Shown here piece by piece: positions 1 to 7,509 of a stretch of 19,810 nucleotides of DNA (positions are counted from its first letter, which is position 1; each line of letters begins with the position of its first letter). The position numbers and the translations under genes were made by a program. The stretch spans positions 1 to 19,810 of the forward strand of contig JAYZDF010000049.1 of assembly GCA_036337945.1 (NCBI GenBank). The letters are read 5' to 3'. The notes beneath the pieces were generated by a model. That model saw nothing but the letters and a program-made list of their open reading frames with translations, was not told where the DNA came from and made no database searches. This DNA comes from JAYZDF01 sp036337945 (lineage in GTDB: Bacteria; Myxococcota; Kuafuiibacteriia; Kuafuiibacteriales; Kuafuiibacteriaceae).

Positions 1-389
1 CCATAATATCCGCCAAAGCTGACGCGGTCACCAACGCGGAAAGGCTTCTCTACTAAGATTGTAACACCAGCCAGAATTGAAGCGGCTTGATCCTTGAGAA
101 CAAGCCCTACCGTGACGACGATCGTGCCACCAACGACAGCAAGAACCTCGCTCGAAACATCGAAGATAAGTCTTAGTCCGACGAGAACACCAAGCACATA
201 TAAACCAAACCGTAAAAGCGATGCTGTCTGCCGGATTAAAAGCCTTTGCCGACCGAAACTGGCAGCAAGTCGACCAGTCAGGTGAGTCAGGATTCGTCCG
301 AACAACCAAGTTATTGCTAAGACCAGGACGGCAGAAAAGATACCGCTCGGTCGGATAAATTGCAGAATTTGGCTTGCTTGCGTTTCCAT
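1..389 (-). CDS. MscS-family mechanosensitive channel (N-terminal part, cut by window edge)
   Basis: This reading frame opens with ATG at 389 and runs off the left edge, giving about 129 residues. The first ~25 residues are followed by a hydrophobic segment (GIFSAVLVLAITWLF), a basic loop, and a second hydrophobic segment (FGLYVLGVLVGLRLIF). Next comes the Gly/Ala-rich pore helix and the signature of the MscS beta-domain: GGTIVVTVGLVLKDQAAS, then ILAGVTILVEKPFRVGDRV. In the family this part forms the pore-lining TM3 and the start of the cytoplasmic beta domain, and the channel releases solutes on membrane tension. The start lies 3 nt after the stop of the upstream ATPase gene. A GAGGA sequence about 10 nt before the ATG sits inside that gene, so the two are probably co-translated. 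The C-terminal vestibule is outside the window, so the subfamily cannot be named. Confidence 0.88.
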   Translation of the reverse strand, partial: METQASQILQFIRPSGIFSAVLVLAITWLFGRILTHLTGRLAASFGRQRLLIRQTASLLRFGLYVLGVLVGLRLIFDVSSEVLAVVGGTIVVTVGLVLKDQAASILAGVTILVEKPFRVGDRVSFGGYY

Positions 390-392
390 ACC

Positions 393-2828
393 TTAGAGTT
401 CCTCAATTGCGTGTTGTGCGCCGAGATAATTTACGATGGGGCGATACCAGTTAACCTCGAGCTGATAACGACCCAGTTCGTCACATTTCAAATACCCCTC
501 CTCGCAGCCTTGATTTAGGAAATTTTCACACATGCGAGCCGGGTATCGCAGAACTTCCGATAACTCTGAAACGGTAAGCCTTTGATGAATCACAATAGCG
601 GCGTAAAGAAAGGTAGCTTCTTTCGGCCATTTGTCGAGCCGCGATAACGGCGTGCGGCGAAACAAACGAACTTTGACTTGAGTAGAGCTCACCGGCACAA
701 GAGATTGCACCCAATAATGCAAGGCCACCCAAGGACATCCATCTGAAGAATCCCATATGAGACGAGAATAGCTTTGACCGATTTCGGCTAGACGTTCATT
801 CGTAATCTGTTTGTCCTGCTCGTTGAGTAAACCTTCAAAGGAATGAAAAACACCGGAGGCCATCGCGCGGGTAAAGATCAGTTCTTCGATCTCTTCATCA
901 GACCAACGCGATAGCTCAATAACTCTTCTAAACCAGCTTCTGCGGCGAGCCGCAGATTTCAGATAGTTCCAGGTCATTGTGTCGATGGCACATAACCAAA
1001 AGATATGATGACCAGTATGTTCGATGAGATCCATAATTCTTTCGGCCTTACGAGTCCCGCCAATCACTCGAGTGATCACATCTTGGAGGTCATCTACGAT
1101 AAAGATTTTTCTCGGCCCGGAAAGAAGACTCGTAACAGCCTCTGCCATAGCCTCATCACTTTCCAAATCGAGTAACGGTAGTTTTTTCTCAGAAATCTGT
1201 GAGCCAAGATCCACCCACTCTATCGATTCATCGACGAATTCTGCGGCGCGATGAAGCCATGTTGTTTTACCGTAACCTAGCGGGGCAGCGACTAATACTG
1301 AGCCCTTCTTCTTATATGCTTTCCACGCATGATACTGCTGCTCAAATGTTTCGATCTCATCAAACCGCTCAATCCGAAAGCTTTCCTGATTCAGAGGCTC
1401 AAGCGTAAATGCGTCGAGTAATGGTGCCGGGAGTTTCTTGCCCTGGCCTAACTCAGCGTCATTTTCCTCCGCATGACGCTCTAGCTTCCGCCGGAAAAAA
1501 TATGCGAGAGTCTTACGCGTCTGCTCAAAGCTCAGTAAAGTATCCTTCAGTAAGGTTAGAAGACCGCGACTACTGACAAATACGAAAGCGAAACACGCGA
1601 GAAAAAATCCTTGGGGCTTGTTTTTAGATTTTTCAATGAGGTCCGACAAAAGGGCGTCAGGACCTTTTTCAAGATACAAACTGATAACTGAGGCTCGCCA
1701 TTGATTAAGAACAATAAGTGCGGCGCCAAGGACACTTACACCGATCAGGTTTCTGACAAGAAAATACAAAGCTCCTTTTCCGATAACAACCTGAATTACA
1801 GTTAACAAAAAGCCGCCCACGACAACAAATCGTCCAACAAAGAGGATTGAACCAGCTATACGTTTACGTTTTGTGAGATTTAGCTGGAACTTACGCCTTG
1901 CTACACGAAACACGAGTACTTCGATAATCCGTTGAGCAAGCTGGTAATAAGCTATCCAGAAGGCCACAGAGAACGCGACACGCATTTCGATAAGAGGAAG
2001 ACGGTACTGAAACAAATAAGAAAAGATGTGCACAGCTACGATATTGAGACAAATCGCAGCAAAGTGACGGAGAAACCCAATTAATAATTCACATCGACGA
2101 ACCGCAGCCACAGATCGGGCGAACTGGTATTCGTAAGTTCTCACTCGCTTAATGAGTCCTGGGATACGAGCCCGGAGCCATAAAAAACTGCCCAGTAAGA
2201 CCAACGCGAAAAAGAGAACCGAGGCAATCGACGTTAGACCACCGAGCTCCCGGAGAACGCCATCAAAGGTTTGGCCGCTACGAAACATTAACGCATAGTG
2301 AGCCCAGGTCATGTAAATGATTGCAGGAATCTCAAGAGATCTCGCTCGATTCAGCTGTGCAGGCGTCTGTAGATATTGGTCTCGCGCTTTTTGGGTAAAT
2401 TTCTCCAGTACACGTGAGCGAGCAAGGATTATCCAGTGGGTATCAAGGTAGAGTGCTTTAACTCGACTATGAAACTCCCCACCATCAAGGCGCGTCGGAC
2501 TGTTAAGTCGATGGGATAAAAGTTTGAGATGTTGAGTCAGTTGCTCATCAAGTTGAGACATTATCAAAGCAGCACTCGTGGCAGTGAGAGCAGAGCTGAC
2601 AGAATCTTTGAGCTGATTGATTTTTTGAGAACGTCGTAATTCAATTCGACGCCATCTGGTTGGGGAACTGGACGACGTTGATGGAGTCGCTGAGATAGAA
2701 GAAGTCTTAGAGGCTACCGAAGCGGTCGAGACTTGTGAATCATCTTCAGCGATCGCTTGACGCGAGCAAAGGGCAAACAAACCGCCGCAAAAAACTGCTG
2801 CAGCTCGCTGTAGTTTTCTGTCCCTCAT
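393..2828 (-). CDS. Multi-spanning membrane protein with C-terminal STAND/MalT-like P-loop ATPase domain
   Basis: An 811-residue protein that I do not recognise as a named gene. A signal-peptide-like N-terminus (MRDRKLQRAAA, ending near QAIAED at 25-29) precedes a Ser/Thr-rich stretch and a helical region to ~165. Six clear hydrophobic segments follow (about 201-219, 255-274, 284-303, 327-349, 355-376, 407-425), plus a weaker one at 168-182. The C-terminal half is a P-loop NTPase. Its Walker A motif APLGYGKTT (515-523) resembles the APAGYGKTT of MalT/STAND proteins, its Walker B is IFIVDD (575-580), and a GCPWVALHYW element (697-706) resembles a sensor-2/GxP motif. The end (735-811) looks like a winged helix. 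The long periplasmic-plus-membrane half resembles the layout of large MscS relatives. MscS itself follows 3 nt downstream, so a channel-regulating role is plausible but inferred. A cytoplasmic ATPase requires an odd number of spans after a cleaved signal, so topology is unsettled. No clear Shine-Dalgarno precedes the ATG. Confidence 0.8.
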   Translation of the reverse strand: MRDRKLQRAAAVFCGGLFALCSRQAIAEDDSQVSTASVASKTSSISATPSTSSSSPTRWRRIELRRSQKINQLKDSVSSALTATSAALIMSQLDEQLTQHLKLLSHRLNSPTRLDGGEFHSRVKALYLDTHWIILARSRVLEKFTQKARDQYLQTPAQLNRARSLEIPAIIYMTWAHYALMFRSGQTFDGVLRELGGLTSIASVLFFALVLLGSFLWLRARIPGLIKRVRTYEYQFARSVAAVRRCELLIGFLRHFAAICLNIVAVHIFSYLFQYRLPLIEMRVAFSVAFWIAYYQLAQRIIEVLVFRVARRKFQLNLTKRKRIAGSILFVGRFVVVGGFLLTVIQVVIGKGALYFLVRNLIGVSVLGAALIVLNQWRASVISLYLEKGPDALLSDLIEKSKNKPQGFFLACFAFVFVSSRGLLTLLKDTLLSFEQTRKTLAYFFRRKLERHAEENDAELGQGKKLPAPLLDAFTLEPLNQESFRIERFDEIETFEQQYHAWKAYKKKGSVLVAAPLGYGKTTWLHRAAEFVDESIEWVDLGSQISEKKLPLLDLESDEAMAEAVTSLLSGPRKIFIVDDLQDVITRVIGGTRKAERIMDLIEHTGHHIFWLCAIDTMTWNYLKSAARRRSWFRRVIELSRWSDEEIEELIFTRAMASGVFHSFEGLLNEQDKQITNERLAEIGQSYSRLIWDSSDGCPWVALHYWVQSLVPVSSTQVKVRLFRRTPLSRLDKWPKEATFLYAAIVIHQRLTVSELSEVLRYPARMCENFLNQGCEEGYLKCDELGRYQLEVNWYRPIVNYLGAQHAIEEL

Positions 2829-2900
2829 TGATCAGGGTCATGCTCGCACGGCAGCCGAAACCCCTCAAAAAAACGGCCGAATTGGTGAATAAAAACGGCT
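2829..2900 (-). terminator. Gap between GT-C gene and ATPase gene; weak terminator candidate
   Basis: This 72-bp gap separates the glycan cassette from the ATPase-MscS pair. On the minus strand it contains GCCG, a 16-nt spacer, and CGGC, followed shortly by seven T residues (A-tract at 2867-2873 on the plus strand). The word GCCGTTTTT occurs twice as a direct repeat. The stem is only about 4 bp, so this is at best a weak intrinsic terminator, and transcription may read through. No convincing promoter is visible. Confidence 0.22.
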
Positions 2901-4568
2901 TTATCGAGGGTTATCTATAGTTTTTGCGCTGAAGACGGTCCAAATTGGCGTGCTATCAATACGTTTCTCAAAGAGGACTGGTTTTGAGCGGTAACGAGAA
3001 AGGTCCTTTGAATATCGTGCAAACCGGCGTTCGTGGGTAATGATAATCCAATCCGCGGCGCGTTCATTATTCACGACTACAATATCGCTCCTCAAGTCTT
3101 TGCCGCGCCTATACCACTTGTACGTTCGTACATATTCCCAGTTGTTGGGAAGAAAGTGAACCTTCAGGTTCTTAGGCCCGTTTTCACTGAGCCAATCCAC
3201 TAAATCTCTATGCGCTAGATCATAATATTGACGTTCGAAGCCGAGAGCCGTTGCTCCCCTTACCCCGCCCACTAAAGCATTATATTGCGAAAGCTCGTAT
3301 CCAAAATACCGCCACTGATAAAAGAACCCAGAAGAACAAAATAGAGTGACCAAAGCCAATTTGAGGGTTTTATTTCTGACAACAGACTGAAGCGCTTCAT
3401 AAAGATGATTGACACCTATCCCTGCCAACAAACACCAAAACGGGAAAAATGGCATGAACAACTTTTCACCACCATAAATTGGAGTCCCTGCGAAGGCGAC
3501 CAAAGAAATCGTGGTGAGCGAGTTCAAGATGAGAAACAATAAAAGATCGCTGCGCATTCTTTGCTTCTCATCGACTTGAGAGGATTTCGTCAGTCGTGAC
3601 TGAATCAGTGGCCAGGCGCGTATCACCGCAAAAACAGCAAAGGCCGAGGTGACTAAAGGAATCGTACTCGCAGCCATCACAAATGGAGCATGCCAAGGTG
3701 CGTACGGTGCGTCGGTATGTACTTGGCCGAAGTATAAAAAGTGGATTCCGTAATGATTCGCGTGAAAGGCAATATATTCTTTCACTCGGGCAACTGTGTC
3801 TGTCCACATCCAGGGCCAGATAGCGAAGAAGACGAGAGGACCTAAGGTCGCCATCGAGAGCAACGCGGCTGGAAAGGGAATGAGACGAAGCCCGCTAGGA
3901 ATAGTTGCCGGTCTCGGGCTTGATGGTGAATTTCTTAACTCTGATACTCTAGTGAAGATTATAAACGGTATGTAAGCGAGCAACAAAAAGGGTGCATTGA
4001 GTTTTGTAGCTGTCGCCAGCCCAAACACCGGCCCGGCCCAAATGGCCGCTCTTTTGCTTCTCTCGGCGTAGAGAACCATTGTCGCGGCGAAAAGATACAT
4101 CGCAGCCACGGGCACGTCTAAAGTTGCAACATGAGAATGCAGATTGAAGCGAGGTAATGCCAAGAGCATGAGGGACGAAAACGCAGCAATGCGTAAGCCG
4201 GACTTTGTGCCAAAGTGAAAGACCGCAAGAAAGCACAACAGTGCAACAATCAAGCTTGAGAATAAAATCGCACCAAATCGAGCACTATCGCTTGGACCTA
4301 AAACACCTCGAAGAGAAAAATGAGAAAGTCCAAACACATATTTAGCAAAGGGAGGATGCTCTTTATTAATTTTATAAGCGGCATCGATAGTCTTCTTCTT
4401 AAATGCTTCCGGCTGAAAAGTAACCGCTTTACCAAGCCAAGCTACGTAACTAATACCCGCAGGAATATAATAATCGTCATCATCGGTCAGGGCCGCATTT
4501 TTATGTGTGAAACACAAGCAAACGAAATATACGGCGACTATCGCCAGGCTGCCTCTTATCGCGCTCAT
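2901..4568 (-). CDS. GT-C membrane glycosyltransferase, GT39/ArnT (PMT)-like
   Basis: About 555 residues with many hydrophobic segments spread over the first ~420 residues and a soluble C-terminal tail. Two GT39 signatures are visible: the acidic cluster LTDDDDYY in the first periplasmic loop (~28-34), where the catalytic Asp/Glu of the family sits, and EHPPFAKY (~70-77), equivalent to the family HPP-K motif. A later segment, TLDVPVAAMYLF, matches the usual D-V-P stretch. These enzymes transfer a sugar from a polyprenyl-phosphate donor to a lipid or protein acceptor on the periplasmic side. The reading frame could start at 4601. The ATG at 4568 is preferred because GGAGG lies 10 nt upstream (4579-4583) and because it overlaps the previous stop as ATGA. 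The GT2 enzyme at 7510-8559 is a likely source of its donor. Sugar and acceptor cannot be read from the sequence. Confidence 0.87.
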   Translation of the reverse strand: MSAIRGSLAIVAVYFVCLCFTHKNAALTDDDDYYIPAGISYVAWLGKAVTFQPEAFKKKTIDAAYKINKEHPPFAKYVFGLSHFSLRGVLGPSDSARFGAILFSSLIVALLCFLAVFHFGTKSGLRIAAFSSLMLLALPRFNLHSHVATLDVPVAAMYLFAATMVLYAERSKRAAIWAGPVFGLATATKLNAPFLLLAYIPFIIFTRVSELRNSPSSPRPATIPSGLRLIPFPAALLSMATLGPLVFFAIWPWMWTDTVARVKEYIAFHANHYGIHFLYFGQVHTDAPYAPWHAPFVMAASTIPLVTSAFAVFAVIRAWPLIQSRLTKSSQVDEKQRMRSDLLLFLILNSLTTISLVAFAGTPIYGGEKLFMPFFPFWCLLAGIGVNHLYEALQSVVRNKTLKLALVTLFCSSGFFYQWRYFGYELSQYNALVGGVRGATALGFERQYYDLAHRDLVDWLSENGPKNLKVHFLPNNWEYVRTYKWYRRGKDLRSDIVVVNNERAADWIIITHERRFARYSKDLSRYRSKPVLFEKRIDSTPIWTVFSAKTIDNPR

Positions 4569-5473
4569 CGCTTGGCCGCCTCCACAGAAGCCATAACGCA
4601 ATGATGACGCCGGCCATCTTTCGGACTTGTTATGCGTAATTGAACTTCTTTATCTGACGTAATACTCACCGTCTTTTCATATATGCCTATTCGGTTCGGT
4701 GCGGTCACTTTTGCTAAGACCCGGCCGTCCTGTTGCACCTCAGTATGAACTTTGGCACCTCCCGCGGTTGTTCGAACAGCGTCATCGGTGAGGCCCGTTT
4801 GGACCTTGAGAATTAAAGTCTTTAGCTGGGTCTGATCTCTGAGAGGAGGGATAGTCAGAACAATCACTCCGTTATTCGTTGGATGAGCCCAAACACATTC
4901 TTGTGACTGACCGTCTATCACGAGCTTTCGCCGATCAAGATAAAGCCATTCTGGTTGACCGGGACAAGAACGTCCTCCCGCAGCGCGTTTCGCGGTACAC
5001 CTAGAAACAACCTTTCCCGCCGGTTTCTCAATGGACATCTGTACCTGATTGATATCGGTATATAGATCAAATACTGGGCCAGCGTGGGCGGCGTCAGGCT
5101 CATAAACCTTCACGACAAGATCGCTCTGGTCACTGACGCGAAACGTTGTTTTTGGCGAACCGAATCCGTGCATTTCGGTATGGGCTTTATCCAAGACGAG
5201 TACCCTTCTTGAATTTGTAACGCGCGAGGACGGTAACGCCGGCGCAGCATCGAGCCCTCCCAGATGAACCAATTCGATTGGGCTGAGCAGCGGTGAGTGA
5301 ACCACGATATCCCCAGGTTTCTTATTTTCCTTGATAATTTTCAGCGCAGTCTGGACCTCTTCAGGTGTCGCCAGTGATGTATTAGGTCGAAGCGCAACGT
5401 AGCTGTCCATCAACCACAATGTTGACACGAGAGCGATGCCAGCTTTGAGACCGAGGTTTTTGCTCATTAGCAA
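4565..5473 (-). CDS. Membrane-anchored periplasmic protein of unknown function in glycan cassette
   Basis: About 300 residues and not recognised. One hydrophobic segment near the N-terminus (LKAGIALVSTLWLMDSYVAL) acts as a signal anchor or signal peptide. The rest is soluble, beta-rich in appearance, and has four Cys in the second half (RCTAKRAAGGRSCPG, ECVWAH, HHCVMA). The stretch KKPGDIVVHSPLLSPIEL resembles the soluble domains found after the membrane part of GT-C glycosyltransferases, so it may be a partner of the next gene product; this is inference only. Its stop overlaps the GT-C start (ATGA). The start is ambiguous: a TTG at 5473 has AAGGA 8 nt upstream (5482-5486), whereas the ATG at 5467 overlaps the amidotransferase stop as TAATG but sits 14 nt from that site. 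Either way it is translated in tandem with both neighbours. Confidence 0.72.
   Translation of the reverse strand: MLMSKNLGLKAGIALVSTLWLMDSYVALRPNTSLATPEEVQTALKIIKENKKPGDIVVHSPLLSPIELVHLGGLDAAPALPSSRVTNSRRVLVLDKAHTEMHGFGSPKTTFRVSDQSDLVVKVYEPDAAHAGPVFDLYTDINQVQMSIEKPAGKVVSRCTAKRAAGGRSCPGQPEWLYLDRRKLVIDGQSQECVWAHPTNNGVIVLTIPPLRDQTQLKTLILKVQTGLTDDAVRTTAGGAKVHTEVQQDGRVLAKVTAPNRIGIYEKTVSITSDKEVQLRITSPKDGRRHHCVMASVEAAKR
4579..4583 (-). promoter_or_regulatory. Shine-Dalgarno deciding the GT-C start
   Basis: GGAGG on the minus strand, 10 nt upstream of the ATG at 4568. It lies inside the end of the preceding gene and favours this start over the upstream in-frame one at 4601, which has no comparable site. 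Confidence 0.7.
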
Positions 5474-7476
5474 CGAAGAAATCCTTTTTGATCGGGCGAT
5501 GACCAGTTAGCTGATGCATCATCCATTGCTCTCGAGGTTCCGGGTCCATAATGATTGTGCCAAGCGGCAAACGCCAAAAGAGTCCAGAGCGGTTTGCGGT
5601 GATCTGCAAGTCCATCTTGATGCTCACTGAGCATTTGCTGAACGGCTTTCGCATTGAAATACCCGGCATTAAGGAATGAATGGGAGTTCAATAAATCATG
5701 AGCGTAGGACTTCAACGGTCCGCGCAGCCAAGCACCAACAGGTATTCCGAAACCTTTTTTGGGTCGGTCAATAATCTCATTTGGCAACCATTCTCGTGCC
5801 GCTTGTTTTAGAATATATTTCGTCGTCATTCCGCGAAGTTTAAAATGTCCCGGCAATGCGGTGGCCCAGTTCACAACATTTGTATCTAAAAGAGGCGCAC
5901 GTACTTCCAAGCCACAGGCCATAGACGCGCGGTCAACTTTTACCAACACACAACTCGTCAGATAAAAGCGCGCATACTGATAGCTCAGTCGATCATGATG
6001 GTCCCGAAAATCTCGGTCTGTGCGCAATGCCGGAATCAAACTATACGGAGATTGAGTTTGCGCTCGCTCATAATAATCAGAGGCAAAGATATTTCGCATT
6101 TCTTCGGGTAAAAATGAACCCATCCATGCTTGATGACGGTGTTCTGGTTGAAAGCCTAGCCCTTGTGCAAAACGCTTGATCTTGAAATCAAGACTGAAGT
6201 TTTGATGAGAAACAGGAAGCTGGTTCGCCAGGCCACCTAATTTTGAACCAAGCCATCTTTGCGACGAACGAGATAAAAACCGATCTAACCGTCGTGCTAC
6301 GCGGTCGGCCTGAAACGTCGGATAACCAAGGAAGAGCTCATCTCCGCCGTCTCCTCCCAATGCAACTGTCACCGAACGGCGAACAAAACGAGACAATAGA
6401 TATGTAGGTATTATGGACGCGTCACCAATCGGTTCGCACATGAAAGCAGAAACCTCCGGCAGTATGTCGATCATTGTCTGGGGAGAGAGTCGCTCCTCAT
6501 GGTGTTCGGTACCGAGATGACGTGCAACGAGACGCGCATGAGAGCTTTCATCAAAAGATTTATCTTCGAACGCGATTGAGAAGGTCTTGACAGACTTCGA
6601 TGGTTTTTCTTTGACCATTGCCGCTGCGACAATAGACGAATCGATACCTCCAGAAAGAAACACGCCAAGCGGGACATCACTAATCAGCCTAGCCCGCGTC
6701 GCTAGTTGGATGCGCCTTCGAAGTTCGTCGGCGATCTCGTCTTCATTCATTTGATTGATCTGACGATCAAGTTCTGAATTCTTGAAGTTCATTCGCCAAA
6801 ATTGGTAGAAGCGCGCTTGTCCAGTTTGGGCTTGATAAACCATTGTGGTCGCCGGGAGAAGCTTTCGAACTTTGGAGTAAAGCGCTTGATCTTCGGGTAA
6901 GCATTCATAGGTGAGGTACGATGCAAGACTATTTGGATTAATATCTCGCACCAAAGCCGGATGTTCTGCCAAGGCCTTGAGTTCAGATGCAAAAATAAGT
7001 GATTTTTCCGCTTCGCCAACAAAAGCATAATACAGTGGCTTTTTACCCATGCGGTCGCGAGCGAGAATCAATGTTTGATTACTAGAATCCCACAGAGCAA
7101 TCGCAAACATTCCATCAAGTTTTTCTACAAAAGAGGTGCCCCACTTTTCATAGGCGTACAGCACGACTTCAGAGTCAGAGTTCGTTCGAAAATTATAACC
7201 TTCTCGGATGAGACCTTTTCGCAATGCTTGAAAGTTATAGATTTCTCCATTCACGACGGCATGAATACAGTTGTTCTGACTCGACAGAGGCTGGCGCCCG
7301 CCGCTCAAATCAATAATTGATAGTCTTCGATGACCCAATCCACAGCCGCCTTTGGGGTCGATAAAAAATCCTTCTGCATCGGGCCCGCGGCGTGAGAGAG
7401 TTCTCGTCATTCGAACAAGAATTGACGCGTTGGGTTCTTGACCCGGCGGAGTAATTATTCCGGCGATTCCACACAA
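5467..7476 (-). CDS. asnB: Asparagine synthase (glutamine-hydrolysing)-type amidotransferase
   Basis: A 669-residue class-II glutamine amidotransferase fused to an ATP-pyrophosphatase synthetase domain. Cys2 in CGIAGI is the nucleophile that frees ammonia from glutamine. GHRRLSIIDLS (48-58), NGEIYN (76-81) and the SDSEV stretch (100-104) form the glutaminase site. The synthetase has the PP-loop LSGGIDSS (274-281) for ATP, followed by EPIGDASIIPTYL (348-360) and GGDGGDELFLGY (374-385). The length matches the longer AsnB family found in exopolysaccharide loci rather than the ~550-residue housekeeping enzyme. Lying between a GT2 and a GT-C glycosyltransferase, it may amidate a sugar acid or peptide of a surface glycan, but ordinary asparagine synthesis cannot be excluded. 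The start is a TTG, forced by the need for Cys at residue 2. Its stop overlaps the next start. Confidence 0.93.
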   Translation of the reverse strand: MCGIAGIITPPGQEPNASILVRMTRTLSRRGPDAEGFFIDPKGGCGLGHRRLSIIDLSGGRQPLSSQNNCIHAVVNGEIYNFQALRKGLIREGYNFRTNSDSEVVLYAYEKWGTSFVEKLDGMFAIALWDSSNQTLILARDRMGKKPLYYAFVGEAEKSLIFASELKALAEHPALVRDINPNSLASYLTYECLPEDQALYSKVRKLLPATTMVYQAQTGQARFYQFWRMNFKNSELDRQINQMNEDEIADELRRRIQLATRARLISDVPLGVFLSGGIDSSIVAAAMVKEKPSKSVKTFSIAFEDKSFDESSHARLVARHLGTEHHEERLSPQTMIDILPEVSAFMCEPIGDASIIPTYLLSRFVRRSVTVALGGDGGDELFLGYPTFQADRVARRLDRFLSRSSQRWLGSKLGGLANQLPVSHQNFSLDFKIKRFAQGLGFQPEHRHQAWMGSFLPEEMRNIFASDYYERAQTQSPYSLIPALRTDRDFRDHHDRLSYQYARFYLTSCVLVKVDRASMACGLEVRAPLLDTNVVNWATALPGHFKLRGMTTKYILKQAAREWLPNEIIDRPKKGFGIPVGAWLRGPLKSYAHDLLNSHSFLNAGYFNAKAVQQMLSEHQDGLADHRKPLWTLLAFAAWHNHYGPGTSRAMDDASANWSSPDQKGFLRC

Positions 7477-7485
7477 AACAAGTTG

Positions 7486-7492
7486 CCCACCT
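7486..7492 (-). promoter_or_regulatory. Shine-Dalgarno for the TTG start of the amidotransferase
   Basis: AGGTGGG on the minus strand ends 9 nt before the TTG at 7476. It supports that unusual start, which is required to place the catalytic cysteine immediately after the initiator residue. It lies in the 33-bp gap after the GT2 gene. Confidence 0.55.
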
Positions 7493-7509
7493 AAGCAAAA
7501 ATCAAGACT

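Noticed and set aside
94..285. Short plus-strand frame opposite the MscS gene
   Set aside because: The minus-strand frame carries the MscS pore and beta-domain signature without interruption.
4569..4601. Upstream start of the GT-C gene at 4601
   Set aside because: The ATG at 4568 has GGAGG at proper spacing and the ATGA overlap; the upstream start has neither.
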